A stretch of DNA of 64,000 nt from Desulfosudis oleivorans (GCA_020723305.1 DYJC01000012.1:84680-148679); one strand, 5' to 3'. Shown: positions 44,315 through 53,806, counted from the first letter of the stretch. Numbers and translations are program-made. Notes: generated from the letters alone by a model not told the origin.

Positions 44315-44719
44315 TCATTTTTTTTTAGAAAGTTCTTTCTCAACAATGGTCTTAATAACCTCATCCGGAAAATTCGTATGGATTCCAGGACATGAACCAG
44401 CCATGATTTCCCAATTTGTGATGTCCGCCAGGACCGGTTTGATAAAGGGCCATTCACGACACATTCTGGGTTTTACCGGATGAATGGTGCAGATCTTATC
44501 CCAGAAGAAACAATATCCCTGCTGGTTTTGCTTGATGACGGGGTTTTTGCCTGATATCACGCAATACTCTTTAACAAACGAATCCGGATTGGTGTGGATG
44601 TAAGCTGCAATAGCCTTGACATCGTTTTGTGTTAGATAGGTTCCACCGTATCCTTTGCAACACTCGCCACATTTTTTGCATTGGAAGATTGTTGAGGCTT
44701 GAATGGCGTCATATTTCAT
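44315..44719 (-). CDS. YkgJ-family cysteine cluster protein
   Basis: 134 residues. Cysteines in FQCKKCGECCKGYGGTYLT, FWDKICTIHPVKPRMCREWP, and a late GSCPGIH fit the YkgJ (CxxCxxCC) family of predicted Fe-S or zinc proteins with no settled function. Its start overlaps the recR end by 11 bases, so it belongs to the dnaX-ybaB-recR unit. Confidence 0.82.
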   Translation of the reverse strand: MKYDAIQASTIFQCKKCGECCKGYGGTYLTQNDVKAIAAYIHTNPDSFVKEYCVISGKNPVIKQNQQGYCFFWDKICTIHPVKPRMCREWPFIKPVLADITNWEIMAGSCPGIHTNFPDEVIKTIVEKELSKKK

Positions 44720-45308
44720 ATCGGGACTCCATTGCTCTTTTTAAGGTAACCTGATCCACATATTTTAAATCTCCTCCAACAGGTACGCCTGAAGCGATTC
44801 GTGAAATTTTGATGGGAAATTTTTCAAGCCGGCTGATTAAGTAAGAAGCAGTCGATTCCCCTTCAACATTGGTACTGGTTGCGATAACAATCTCCTTGAT
44901 TTCCCCTTTATTCACTTTTGAAATCAATTCCTTAATCCGTAGGTCATCCGGTCCGATTCCATCCATCGGAGAAAGTACACCTTGAAGAATATGGTAGAGA
45001 CCAAAATAGGCTCCGGACTTTTCAAGTGCGGCCATATCGGTTGGCTGTTCAACAACGCATAGCAGTTCCTTTATCCTGGATGGATCACTGCAGATACGGC
45101 ACACATCTTTATCACTCATGGAAAAACAGTGTCTGCAGAGTCTGCTTTTTTCCTTTACCTCGAGGATACTTTGTGCCAGTTGATTTGCTTCAGCAGATGA
45201 AGCTCTCAGTAGGTGCATGGTAAGACGTTCCGCTGTTTTTTCACCAATCCCCGGAAGCTTGGAAAAGTTTCGAATCAAATTGCTGATTGATTTAGGGTAG
45301 TGGTTCAT
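44709..45308 (-). CDS. recR: Recombination protein RecR
   Basis: 199 residues. RecFOR-pathway protein that helps load RecA on gapped DNA. Helix-hairpin-helix KLPGIGEKTAERLTMHLL, zinc finger CRHCFSMSDKDVCRICSD, Toprim start LLCVVEQPTDMAALEKSG and the C-terminal ASGVPVGGDLKYVDQVTL. Third gene in the dnaX-ybaB-recR order known from many bacteria. Confidence 0.95.
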   Translation of the reverse strand: MNHYPKSISNLIRNFSKLPGIGEKTAERLTMHLLRASSAEANQLAQSILEVKEKSRLCRHCFSMSDKDVCRICSDPSRIKELLCVVEQPTDMAALEKSGAYFGLYHILQGVLSPMDGIGPDDLRIKELISKVNKGEIKEIVIATSTNVEGESTASYLISRLEKFPIKISRIASGVPVGGDLKYVDQVTLKRAMESRYEI

Positions 45309-45345
45309 TAAGCACCGTCAACTTTAAAAAGTCTGGGCCATTGCA

Positions 45346-45657
45346 TCACATCAGACCGGGAATGTTTAACCCGCCTGTCAGCTTTCCCATTTCAGATGAC
45401 ACCATCTCCTGGGATTTGGTAAGTGCATCATTTATCGCTGCAAGAATAAGATCTTGCAGCATATCGACATCTTCAGGATTCACAACTTCTTTTTCAATGG
45501 TAATTGATACAACCTGTTGTTTCCCGTTGGCAACGACTTTTACCATGCCACCACCGGAAGCGGCTTCTACGGTTCTTTCACCCAGTTCTTCCTGCATTTT
45601 CATCATTTTTGCTTGCAGTTTCTGGGCTTGCTTCATCATATTTCCCATGCCTTTCAT
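45346..45657 (-). CDS. ybaB: YbaB/EbfC nucleoid-associated protein
   Basis: 103 residues. Met/Gln/Lys-rich N-terminal helix ([19 protein letters not shown]), then [20 protein letters not shown] and the C-terminal [12 protein letters not shown] small dimeric DNA-binding protein in the standard dnaX-ybaB-recR context, 12 bases after dnaX. Confidence 0.93.
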   Translation of the reverse strand: MKGMGNMMKQAQKLQAKMMKMQEELGERTVEAASGGGMVKVVANGKQQVVSITIEKEVVNPEDVDMLQDLILAAINDALTKSQEMVSSEMGKLTGGLNIPGLM

Positions 45658-45669
45658 GGATATTCCCTC

Positions 45670-47313
45670 CTATAATACTTTGACATCAATAATATTTCCG
45701 TTAAAAATTTCTATTGCATTCGAAATCAGGGGATGTCGAATGGCCTTGTCCTGTTTTTGATTTTCCCGGCTGTTTTTTTCTTTTTGATCATAGTCTGTAT
45801 CTACTTTCATATCCAGTACCAGAACCATCTCTTTCTGGAAAAAGTCACTACAGATCTCAGTCAGCACAGTCTTTTTTGTGTTGATCCGGTTTAGGTTAAA
45901 CTGGTTTTCCCGGATGGAAAGAAAAATTTTGTCATCGGTGAGCTGTGTGATGACACTTCTTGACAGGGGCGAGGCCATTGATGGAATTTTTTTGCAAATG
46001 GCTGTGCGCAGCTCTTCCCAAATCCGGTTCGGATCTTTGGAAAGAGGAGTATGTGTAGTTTGTGTCCCTGTTGTTTTCGGCTGGGATGGAAGTATCTCCT
46101 CTTTATTCCCGGGGTCTTCTGGTTGTGATGGATTGGAGATGTCTGCCTTTTGTGGCTCCTGAAATCCCCCCCACTCATTTCGCAGTTGGTCCAATTTCCG
46201 GATCAGGGTTTCGATAGAGAGAGCCGGTGGGATCTGAATCATTTTAATGACAGCAATTTCAAAAGCCACCTTGGGTTGAGAAGAGAATCGGATGACAGAC
46301 TCCTCTCTGAGAAAAACATCCAGTATCTGACTTAAGTGAATTTCCGAGGTTTGTTCAACCTGCTGTTTCATGATTGCAATTTCATGGGCAGGCGTATTGA
46401 CCAGATCGGTTTCCCGTTTTCCCATCTGAACCACCAGAAGGTTCCGAAAATGTTCGATCAGATCGGAATATACCTTTTTCAGGTCTTTCCCTTGATTATA
46501 AATCGAATCCAGAAGCGATAGAAAATCCGGAATGTTTTGATTCAAAATTGCTTTTGACATATCAAAAATATTTTTTCGGTTGGTAATCCCAAGCAGTTCG
46601 GGTACGGTTTCCGGATCAACCTTGTTTTGGGTGCAGCCCAGAATCTGGTCAAGCAGGCTTAAGGCATCCCGCATGCAACCACCGGCCTCTCTTGCGATCA
46701 GACTCAAACTTTCTTCCTGGATGGCTATCCCTTCTTTTTCACACAGGGTTGCCATATGTTTGATGATTGTTTCAATGCGGATTCGTTTCAGGTCATGCCG
46801 TTGACACCGTGACAGGATGGTTACCGGTATTTTATGGGGTTCCGTGGTTGCAAAGAGAAACATCACATGTGCAGGTGGTTCTTCAAGTGTTTTCAACAGC
46901 GCATTGAATGCAGCAATGCTCAGCATATGGACTTCATCAATGATATAGATTTTATGAGGGCTATGCTGGGGCATATATTTGATGTTTTCGCGCAGATCCC
47001 TTATCTGATCAACGCTGTTATTGGATGCCCCATCTATCTCAAACACATCCGCTGCGTTTCCGGAGGTGATCTCTCTACAGGATTTGCATTGATTGCAGGG
47101 TGCCGATGATGTGCGTTCCCCGCAGTTCATGGCTTTTGCCAGAATACGGGCAACCGTTGTTTTTCCGGTACCCCGGGGACCGGAAAACAGAATGGCATGG
47201 GCTACTCTGTTGGCGGATATTGCATTGATCAGCGTTCGGGTGACATGTTCCTGGCCGATGACCTGCTCAAAAGTCAGTGGCCGATATTTCCGAGCTAAAA
47301 CAAGATATGACAT
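45670..47313 (-). CDS. dnaX: DNA polymerase III subunit gamma/tau
   Basis: 547 residues. Clamp-loader ATPase: Walker A SGPRGTGKTTVARILAKAM, zinc module CGERTSSAPCNQCKSC, Walker B IYIIDEVHMLSIAAFNAL, sensor FATTEPHKIPVTILSRCQRH. The C-terminal ~170 residues are the variable tau-like region. A lysine-rich A-run near the C-terminus (EKNSREN) is too late to yield a short gamma by frameshifting. Upstream on the same strand are two serine tRNAs. Confidence 0.95.
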   Translation of the reverse strand: MSYLVLARKYRPLTFEQVIGQEHVTRTLINAISANRVAHAILFSGPRGTGKTTVARILAKAMNCGERTSSAPCNQCKSCREITSGNAADVFEIDGASNNSVDQIRDLRENIKYMPQHSPHKIYIIDEVHMLSIAAFNALLKTLEEPPAHVMFLFATTEPHKIPVTILSRCQRHDLKRIRIETIIKHMATLCEKEGIAIQEESLSLIAREAGGCMRDALSLLDQILGCTQNKVDPETVPELLGITNRKNIFDMSKAILNQNIPDFLSLLDSIYNQGKDLKKVYSDLIEHFRNLLVVQMGKRETDLVNTPAHEIAIMKQQVEQTSEIHLSQILDVFLREESVIRFSSQPKVAFEIAVIKMIQIPPALSIETLIRKLDQLRNEWGGFQEPQKADISNPSQPEDPGNKEEILPSQPKTTGTQTTHTPLSKDPNRIWEELRTAICKKIPSMASPLSRSVITQLTDDKIFLSIRENQFNLNRINTKKTVLTEICSDFFQKEMVLVLDMKVDTDYDQKEKNSRENQKQDKAIRHPLISNAIEIFNGNIIDVKVL

Positions 47314-47427
47314 GAATAGAACCTTCTTTCTGTCTTTTTGTCAGCCGGAAACACATTTTTCAGCAGAGTTGGGAAACAAAGACGCGTTTGTACTAAATGT
47401 ACCCGGATTTCCTGGTATTGAAAAAAA

Positions 47428-47518
47428 TGGCGGAGAGAGAGGGATTCGAACCCTCGGTACCAGTTACGGCACACACGATTTCCAGTCGTGCACCTTCAGC
47501 CAACTCGGCCATCTCTCC
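47428..47518 (-). tRNA. tRNA-Ser (anticodon GGA)
   Basis: On the minus strand the acceptor GGAGAGA pairs with TCTCTCC, with discriminator G and CCA encoded. The anticodon stem CACGA/TCGTG holds loop CTGGAAA (anticodon GGA, reading UCC/UCU). A long variable arm (around GTGTGCCGTAACTGGTACCG) and GGTTCGAATCC identify a class II serine tRNA. A T run follows the CCA. Confidence 0.95.
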
Positions 47519-47780
47519 GAAAAAGCTGTTTGCATGAATTCACAAACGGCATCCCTTATCCCTCTTTCTGATCCAAAAATCAAGTTTTTTTTGGTTGAGA
47601 AACGGGTTTCCAGCACTGGAAAAAACCTTACATGATTTCATGATTTTTGAAAAGACTCGTTTTATGTGTTTTCCATTTTTTACTGACGATGGCGATCGAA
47701 AGAAAAATCCATTGCTGCATTTACGCAATCTCCTTATTATCGTTTCCTCGCCTTGTTGTTATGCCGGTAGGGACAGAGAG

Positions 47781-47869
47781 CGGAGAGGGTGGGATTCGAA
47801 CCCACGATCCCGTTGTTACAGGATACCGCTTTTCGAGAGCGGGGCCTTCAGCCGCTCGGCCACCTCTCC
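47781..47869 (-). tRNA. tRNA-Ser (anticodon CGA)
   Basis: On the minus strand the acceptor GGAGAGG pairs with CCTCTCC plus discriminator G. The anticodon loop is CTCGAAA (CGA, reading UCG) in stem CCGCT/AGCGG; a long variable arm and GGTTCGAATCC are present. CCA is not encoded (CTC follows), unlike the GGA tRNA 260 bases downstream, so nucleotidyltransferase must add it. Confidence 0.95.
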
Positions 47870-48169
47870 TTACATGTGGATTGTCATTGCCTGACTGGAA
47901 CTTGAATATCGTTTTTGTTCTTGGCTGTCAATGATCGAATTGATTGCACTTCATTGGTTTTCTGTAACAGTACATATGTTATTTTCATTTTAACATCATG
48001 AAAAAACATATCGTTCAAGGAGGAATCTCATTTTCACAAAAGTGGGCCTTAAAATAATCTTGAACAATACTTTTCTTTTTAGTATCAGTTCAAGATTTAA
48101 TGGCCTGGTCAAAATAAAAGATATCATTTTTTTTGGACAGGAAAACCAATATTTATAAGGGAAAATAAC
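47870..48169. other. 300-bp intergenic region between tRNA-Ser and DUF1015 gene
   Basis: Divergent promoter region. I read no gene or strong hairpin here. Confidence 0.45.
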
Positions 48170-49498
48170 ATGGCAACAGTCTTACCATTCAACGGCATTC
48201 TTTATAATCAGGATAAAATCGACGATTTGTCAACGGTTGTAACACCTCCCTATGATGTGATTTCTCCTGAAGAGCAGATACGGTTTTATGAAAGACACCC
48301 AAACAACGTGATCCGGTTGGATCTTGGGAAAAAAAAGATAGACGATCATGAGAAGGACAACGTGAATACCAGAGCAGCCGGTTATTTTAATGATTGGATT
48401 TCTCAAGGGATACTTATCCAGGATGCCGGGCCTTCTATATATTTGACAGCCGTGGATTTCCTGTTGGGAGGCCGGAGGATGACCCGGTATGGAATGATTG
48501 CTCTTGTGGGATTGGAACCGTTTGAGAAGAGAATTGTGCTACCCCATGAAAAAACTTTCAGTAAGGTGAAGTCGGAACGGCTGGATCTGATGAAGGCCTG
48601 CCATGCCAATTTCAGTCAGATTTTTTCATTATACTCCGATCAGGAGGGTATTCTGGATCTGTTGAAAGAGGCGGCCTTTCAGTCAAAACCGCTTTTTGAT
48701 ATTCTGGATGACCGGAAAGATCGTCATCGGATGTGGCGGATTACAAATCCGGATGTCCATGCAAAGGTGACAGGACTCATGGAGGATAAACGGCTTTTTA
48801 TTGCCGATGGACATCACCGGTATGAGACTGCCTTGAATTATCGGACATGGCGTTCTAAAAATGATCCGGAGTTTACAGATCATCATCCTGCCAATTATGT
48901 GATGATGTATCTGTGCAGCATGGAAGATCCCGGTCTTATTGTGTTGCCGGCCCACCGGATGCTGAATGGTGTGGAGGCTGAGAAAATAAAAACACTGCCG
49001 GACAGATTGGCACAATACTTTGAGATCACAAGAATTCCGTTTGCCGATGATCATAAGGAAGAAGCGCTGAATTCTTTGGCGGTCATGTTGGAAAAGCAGA
49101 AATCCGGAAACGCAATCGGCACATACATTAAAGGATCAGATGCTTTCTTTCATATGGTGATGAAGAAAGGTGTCATGGAAGCGACATTTGGTGATCAGCT
49201 CCCTGAATCATTGAGGCAGTTGGATGTAACGGTTCTCACCAGGCTGGTATTTATGGAGATCCTGGGGTTTGACGGGAGTCATCTGGATAATGAAAAGTTA
49301 ATAACCTATTCCAGCAGCGTAGACAAAGCCATAGAGGCAGTTGTCAGGGGCGAGAGCGATGTTTGTTTTATTTTAAATCCTACCAGGATCGATCAGGTCA
49401 AGAGGATTGCGGAAGAAGGGCAGATTATGCCCAGAAAAACCACCTATTTTTTCCCCAAGCCCTTAACCGGCCAGGTTTTTAACCAGTTAAACCCTTAA
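48170..49498 (+). CDS. DUF1015 family protein
   Basis: 442 residues. Typical of the widespread DUF1015 family of unknown function: VVTPPYDVISPEEQIRFYER near the N-terminus, then LVGLEPFEKRIVLPHEKTF, LFIADGHHRYETALNYR (conserved DGHHR), and LNPTRIDQVKRIAEEGQIMP with PRKTTYFFPKP at the end. In some genomes it neighbours serine or amino-acid metabolism genes; here it is single. Confidence 0.88.
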   Translation: MATVLPFNGILYNQDKIDDLSTVVTPPYDVISPEEQIRFYERHPNNVIRLDLGKKKIDDHEKDNVNTRAAGYFNDWISQGILIQDAGPSIYLTAVDFLLGGRRMTRYGMIALVGLEPFEKRIVLPHEKTFSKVKSERLDLMKACHANFSQIFSLYSDQEGILDLLKEAAFQSKPLFDILDDRKDRHRMWRITNPDVHAKVTGLMEDKRLFIADGHHRYETALNYRTWRSKNDPEFTDHHPANYVMMYLCSMEDPGLIVLPAHRMLNGVEAEKIKTLPDRLAQYFEITRIPFADDHKEEALNSLAVMLEKQKSGNAIGTYIKGSDAFFHMVMKKGVMEATFGDQLPESLRQLDVTVLTRLVFMEILGFDGSHLDNEKLITYSSSVDKAIEAVVRGESDVCFILNPTRIDQVKRIAEEGQIMPRKTTYFFPKPLTGQVFNQLNP

Positions 49499-49522
49499 AT
49501 ACAGTTCCTTTGCAGACATGGA

Positions 49523-50245
49523 TCAGGGCAGGAACATTTTTTCGACCTCGGCGGTATAATTTTTCGGATCTTTATAAATGAACAGCGGGGCTGAAATTTT
49601 TACTCCGGAACCACCCCCTTTTGTCCCTTCGACAAGAACCAGTTTGGCATCTGCCCCCTGCATCGAATGAATGGTCCGTATTCGTTTGGGCTCAATACCG
49701 GTTTTTCGCATTCCTGAGAGGAGATCGATCATTCGATTCGACGGATAAATGATCAAAAATTTTCCCGCGGTTCGAAGGATTTTCCCAGCCACGGTGAGTA
49801 TCTCCTCCAGTTTGATTTTAATTTCATGACGAGCTACAGCTCTTTGGGAGTTCGGATTGATCCTTCCGGAGTCTGTTTTTCGATAAGGAGGATTGCTGAT
49901 CACAATATCCACAGGACCGGATACCATATTGGTGGTTAAGGATTTCATATCTGTGCAAAGAATTTGAATTCGTTTGTCCAGTCCATTTTCAATGACATTT
50001 TCCCTCGCAATGTCAGCAAGAGATTTCTGGATCTCAATACCCCAGAACCGGGTATCCGGGTTTCGGTATGCCAGTATCAGAGGAAGGATGCCACATCCCG
50101 TGCCCAGATCAACGATTGTGCTGTTGGGTCTGATTTCTAAAAAATCAGCAAGAAGCACTGCATCAATGGAAAATCGATATCCATGCCTGTCCTGTTTTAC
50201 CAAAATCCGTCCATTAAAGAATGTGTCTGGAACAAATTGATTCAT
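49523..50245 (-). CDS. tRNA1(Val) adenine-N6 methyltransferase-like protein
   Basis: 240 residues, SAM-dependent methyltransferase: IVDLGTGCGILPLILAYR (motif I) and DIVISNPPYRKTDSGRINPN with the catalytic NPPY of N6-adenine methylases. Overall it resembles YfiC/TrmN6, which modifies A37 of tRNA-Val. The substrate is inferred from the family. It precedes the DciA-like gene by convention of strand: 50284-50598 is transcribed first, 38 bases before it. Confidence 0.85.
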   Translation of the reverse strand: MNQFVPDTFFNGRILVKQDRHGYRFSIDAVLLADFLEIRPNSTIVDLGTGCGILPLILAYRNPDTRFWGIEIQKSLADIARENVIENGLDKRIQILCTDMKSLTTNMVSGPVDIVISNPPYRKTDSGRINPNSQRAVARHEIKIKLEEILTVAGKILRTAGKFLIIYPSNRMIDLLSGMRKTGIEPKRIRTIHSMQGADAKLVLVEGTKGGGSGVKISAPLFIYKDPKNYTAEVEKMFLP

Positions 50246-50283
50246 AGGTATTGAAGTTCGACCGAATTTTCTATCAGAATAGT

Positions 50284-50598
50284 CTATAACGATCCGATTT
50301 TAAATTTTATTTCCGTGATCATTTCCTTGCCAAGGGCGGAATTAAGCTTACGGATAATATCCTGCTTTAAGAATTGAAGTTGTTGCATCCAGGTGGAGCT
50401 GGCGACATTTACCAGAAGTACCTTGCCTTTGAATGCAGCAGGACGGGCATTTTCTGCTATGGTCGGACCAATGGCTTCCTGCCAGAGAGTCCAGATTTTT
50501 GTCATTTCAATATCCGGCCGATTTGAACGGCAGGTATTCAGTATATTGCTGATAAAGCTGCCGACATGGGTGAGTTCTTGTTTGTTTTTGGGGTTCAT
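50284..50598 (-). CDS. DciA-like DUF721 protein
   Basis: 104 residues: LTHVGSFISNILNTC, then MTKIWTLWQEAIGPTIAENA, KGKVLLVNVASSTWMQQLQF and LKQDIIRKLNSALGKE. This is the DUF721/DciA fold, which in bacteria without DnaC-type loaders assists loading of the replicative helicase DnaB. Small KH-like domain, normal length. Confidence 0.82.
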   Translation of the reverse strand: MNPKNKQELTHVGSFISNILNTCRSNRPDIEMTKIWTLWQEAIGPTIAENARPAAFKGKVLLVNVASSTWMQQLQFLKQDIIRKLNSALGKEMITEIKFKIGSL

Positions 50599-50952
50599 TC
50601 ATTTCCTTGATATTTAAAAAATTCACTCACAGTTTTTTTTTGAAAATCGCTTTATCACACCCTGACTTTATTCCCAATTGATTTTCAAGTTCATTCGCAT
50701 TATCTGTAAAAGGATTTTTACTTGACTTGAATCCTGATGTAAATTAGAAACGATACATTCAAGAAAATAAATGGATAAGATGTGAGAGTCAATCTCATAA
50801 AATGAAGATTTTCTTACCATAAAGTCAATTATCCGGGATAAACGGAAACAGGCAATCAGAAAAATTGAATTTATGATCAATATCAAATTCAGTAGAATAA
50901 GATATATTTTATGATCAATAAAAAACAACAAATAGATAAAGTAGGGAAAACA
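50599..50952. other. 354-bp intergenic region before hflK
   Basis: AT-rich, divergent region between the DciA-like gene and hflK. No gene was found; it presumably contains the hflKC promoter, but no box is convincing. Confidence 0.45.
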
Positions 50953-52002
50953 ATGAGTTGGGATTGGGAGAAACTTCAACAGCAAAACCGGCAACATCGC
51001 CAGCAGGGTCCGGGAGGGGTAGTACCGCCTCAAATGGATGATCTGATGGAGAAATTGAAAAATTTTAAATTCTCCAGCGGACCGGTTATCATTACCATAA
51101 TTGCTGCCGTGATTTTTTTGGCTACGTCCATGATTTATACTGTTAAGGTTGATGAGGTGGGCGTTATCCAACTATTTGGAAAATATGTTCGGACAACTAC
51201 ACCCGGCCTCCATTTTAAGCTGCCGGCAGGTATTGAAAGTCTGACAAAGGTCCGGGTTCGGCATGTGTACAAGGAAGAGTTCGGGTTTAAAACCGTCATG
51301 ACAACAAGCTCAAAGCAGACTGCGGAAAATGAAAACATGAACGAATCACTGATGCTGACCGGTGATTTGAATGTGGCGCTTGTTCCCTGGATTGTTCAAT
51401 ATAAAATAAAGGATTCATATAATTATCTTTTTAAAGTAAAGAATGTAACGAATTTATTACGAGATTTGTCCGAGGCTTCCATGCGTCTGGTTGTTGGAGA
51501 CCGCAGTATTGATGAGGTCATCAGCAAGCGGGAAGAAATTGCCATTGAGTCAAGAGAAGTTCTACAAAAAGAACTGGATCATGCAGAAACCGGAATTTTA
51601 ATCACAACCATTGAAATGAAAAAGACCAATGTGCCCCTACCTGTTCAACCAGCCTTTAATGAAGTGAACCAGGCGACCCAGGAAAAGGAGAAGATGATAT
51701 ATCAGGCCAAAGAGGATTACAATAAGGCCATTCCGGCTGCAAAGGGAGAGGCGGAAAGGACGATCAGGGCTGCCGAAGGATATGCCATGGAGCGTATCAA
51801 CAGAGCCGAAGGCGATGCAAATCGGTTTGTGGCTCTGTACGATGAGTATGTTAAAGCAAAAGATGTAACCAAAAGGCGTATATACCTCGAGATGTTGAAA
51901 GAGCTTTTTCCAAAACTGGGTCAGAAATACATTATCGACTCTGATCAGAAAAATGTATTGCCCTTCCTAAATATTGGAAAAGAAAGTGGTGTCGTGAAAT
52001 GA
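50953..52002 (+). CDS. hflK: FtsH protease modulator HflK
   Basis: 349 residues from ATG 50953 (MSWDWEKLQQQNRQ). Gly/Pro/Gln-rich cytoplasmic start, one membrane helix (IITIIAAVIFLATSMIYTVK), then an SPFH/prohibitin domain (VDEVGVIQLFGKYVRTTTPG, IDEVISKREEIAIESREVLQ). With HflC it forms a membrane cage around FtsH. Its stop overlaps hflC (ATGA). Confidence 0.93.
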   Translation: MSWDWEKLQQQNRQHRQQGPGGVVPPQMDDLMEKLKNFKFSSGPVIITIIAAVIFLATSMIYTVKVDEVGVIQLFGKYVRTTTPGLHFKLPAGIESLTKVRVRHVYKEEFGFKTVMTTSSKQTAENENMNESLMLTGDLNVALVPWIVQYKIKDSYNYLFKVKNVTNLLRDLSEASMRLVVGDRSIDEVISKREEIAIESREVLQKELDHAETGILITTIEMKKTNVPLPVQPAFNEVNQATQEKEKMIYQAKEDYNKAIPAAKGEAERTIRAAEGYAMERINRAEGDANRFVALYDEYVKAKDVTKRRIYLEMLKELFPKLGQKYIIDSDQKNVLPFLNIGKESGVVK

Positions 52003-52961
52003 AAATAAGCAATGTTTTACTTATATTTATTGTTGTTCTTGGTAGCATTTTTTATGCATCCGCATTTGTCGTGGATGAAACAGAGCAAGTGGTTGTAACC
52101 CGTTTTGGAAAAGTGGTTGGAGATCCTATCATCCACCCGGGGATCAATTTTAAAGTTCCGATTATCGATGTTGCCAATTATTTTCCAAAAAATTTACAAC
52201 AATGGGATGGTGAATCCGGACAGATACCTACCCTTGATAAGACCTATATTTGGGTGGTTACCTTTGCAAGATGGCGCATTGTCGATCCCGTTAAATTTTT
52301 TCAAACAGTAGGCAATACGATGAATGCCATGGGTCGACTGGATGATATTATTGATTCGGCGGGTCGCAACTTTATTACCTCATATAAACTGATTGAGAGT
52401 GTCCGGCAGGGAAATCGGAAGCTGGTTTTTGATGCAGATGGAAAAGAGGTACTAACTGTTGATGGCGAAAAAAAATCACCGGTAGCTTCCTATAAAATCG
52501 TTTTCGGAAGGAGCAAAATCACGGATGGAATAAGGAAGCAGGCTCAGCCAAAGCTTGTTGAATTCGGGATTGAGCTTGTTGATGTCAAGATCAAGCGAAT
52601 TAACTATGTGGAAGAGGTCAGGCGTTCGGTTTACGACCGGATGATTGCAGAACGAAAACAGATCGCTGAGAAATTTCGTTCCGAAGGTCGTGGAGAGGCC
52701 AGAAAATGGCTGGGTAAAAAGGAGAAGGATTTAAAACAGATTACTTCGGAGGCATATCGGGACGCGCAGGAGATTGAAGGAAAGGCTGATGCAACCGTCA
52801 CAAAAATGCTTGCAGATGCATACGGAAAAGATCCGGAGTTTTACTCTTTTGTCAAAACACTTGAAATATATACCAGTACATTTGATGAGAAAAGCTCTGT
52901 CGTGCTATCGACCGATTCCGAGTTTTTAAAGTACTTTAAAAACTATTCTGGAAGCCCCTGA
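51999..52961 (+). CDS. hflC: FtsH protease modulator HflC
   Basis: 320 residues. N-terminal membrane anchor (VLLIFIVVLGSIFYASAFVV) and SPFH domain: ETEQVVVTRFGKVVGDPIIH, GIELVDVKIKRINYVEEVRR, RMIAERKQIAEKFRSEGRGE. Partner of HflK, coupled by a 4-base overlap. A strong terminator follows. Confidence 0.94.
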   Translation: MKISNVLLIFIVVLGSIFYASAFVVDETEQVVVTRFGKVVGDPIIHPGINFKVPIIDVANYFPKNLQQWDGESGQIPTLDKTYIWVVTFARWRIVDPVKFFQTVGNTMNAMGRLDDIIDSAGRNFITSYKLIESVRQGNRKLVFDADGKEVLTVDGEKKSPVASYKIVFGRSKITDGIRKQAQPKLVEFGIELVDVKIKRINYVEEVRRSVYDRMIAERKQIAEKFRSEGRGEARKWLGKKEKDLKQITSEAYRDAQEIEGKADATVTKMLADAYGKDPEFYSFVKTLEIYTSTFDEKSSVVLSTDSEFLKYFKNYSGSP

Positions 52962-52975
52962 TGACCGGCGACAGT

Positions 52976-53023
52976 AAAAAAGCAGAAAGCACTTGCATAA
53001 ACGCATGTGCTTTCTGCTTTTTA
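52976..53023 (+). terminator. Rho-independent terminator after hflC
   Basis: AAAAAGCAGAAAGCAC and GTGCTTTCTGCTTTTT form a ~16-bp stem with a short A/T-rich loop, ending in T. Confidence 0.88.
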
Positions 53024-53061
53024 TAGAGTTATGAAGAATGATAAAGAATGGGAATGGTCGA

Positions 53062-53160
53062 TTACTTGCCTTTTCTTCTTTGATGTCGTGTACGGGCCAG
53101 AAGCTTTTTGTGTTTGTGTTTTCTCATCTTTTTTCTTCTTTTTTTAATTACGCTACCCAA
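53062..53160 (-). CDS. AURKAIP1/COX24-type short basic protein
   Basis: A 32-residue frame with a TTG start at 53160 preceded by GGAGGTGG: (M)GSVIKKRRKKMRKHKHKK then LLARTRHQRRKGK. The RKxKHKK..R.RRxRRK composition matches the tiny AURKAIP1/COX24-domain proteins annotated in Deltaproteobacteria and related to mitochondrial ribosomal protein mS38. Ribosome association is therefore plausible. The start codon choice is the weak point. Confidence 0.75.
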   Translation of the reverse strand: MGSVIKKRRKKMRKHKHKKLLARTRHQRRKGK

Positions 53161-53278
53161 CAGACCACCTCCAATCTTGACGAATCCTTGTTGAAATAAT
53201 AAAGTGCATAGCTAACATGTTTAAAGATTACCTGTCTACCTTTTTTTAGGTAAAGAATCAACAAAAATAATAAAGTTT

Positions 53279-53806
53279 ATGGAAACATTTACCAAGACAC
53301 AAATTCAAATTGTGAACGACGCGGTGGCGATGTCAGAGGAGATCGTATGCAATTTTTATAAAATGTCGGTCAATCAATGGCTGCGTCATCGATATGATGT
53401 AAAAACACTGATAGATTTAGAGCAAACAGAAATTGTTCAAGGGCCTTTTGCTCAAATAATCCGCTATAAAGGCCGTCGAAAAGATACGATGCTTGGTTCC
53501 GCAACATATGATTTTTATAAAATCTGTATACAGGATCATGCAATTATTGCAGCTCTGAAAAGTTTTGCAGGGTTGACATTATTTCCTTTTGCACTTTATA
53601 TCATCACCCATGAATTGGTACATATTGTCAGATTTGCCATGTTCCTCACTGGGTTTGACGCATCGCAAGAAGAAAAATTAAAGGAAGAGGCCCGTGTTCA
53701 TGAGAAAACGCACGAGATTCTGTATCCTCTGGGTGTGCCGGGCATGGAGAGTGCTTTCGAGTTTTATAAAAGATGGCGTAATCCATTGGAAAATATGCTT
53801 ATATAG
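53279..53806 (+). CDS. Hypothetical protein with HExxH motif
   Basis: 175 residues. LYIITHELVHIVRFAMFLTG contains HELVH, a zinc-protease-type HExxH, within a hydrophobic helix; EARVHEKTHEILYPLG further on offers extra His and Glu ligands. No signal peptide. I do not recognise the family, though similar small proteins occur in Desulfobacterales. A metal-dependent hydrolase is inferred from the motif only. Single gene. Confidence 0.6.
   Translation: METFTKTQIQIVNDAVAMSEEIVCNFYKMSVNQWLRHRYDVKTLIDLEQTEIVQGPFAQIIRYKGRRKDTMLGSATYDFYKICIQDHAIIAALKSFAGLTLFPFALYIITHELVHIVRFAMFLTGFDASQEEKLKEEARVHEKTHEILYPLGVPGMESAFEFYKRWRNPLENMLI

Noticed and set aside
45750-45800. A-run (GAAAAAAAC) near the dnaX 3' end as a programmed -1 frameshift site
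   Set aside because: It lies close to the C-terminus, so a shift would not yield a gamma-type truncated product.
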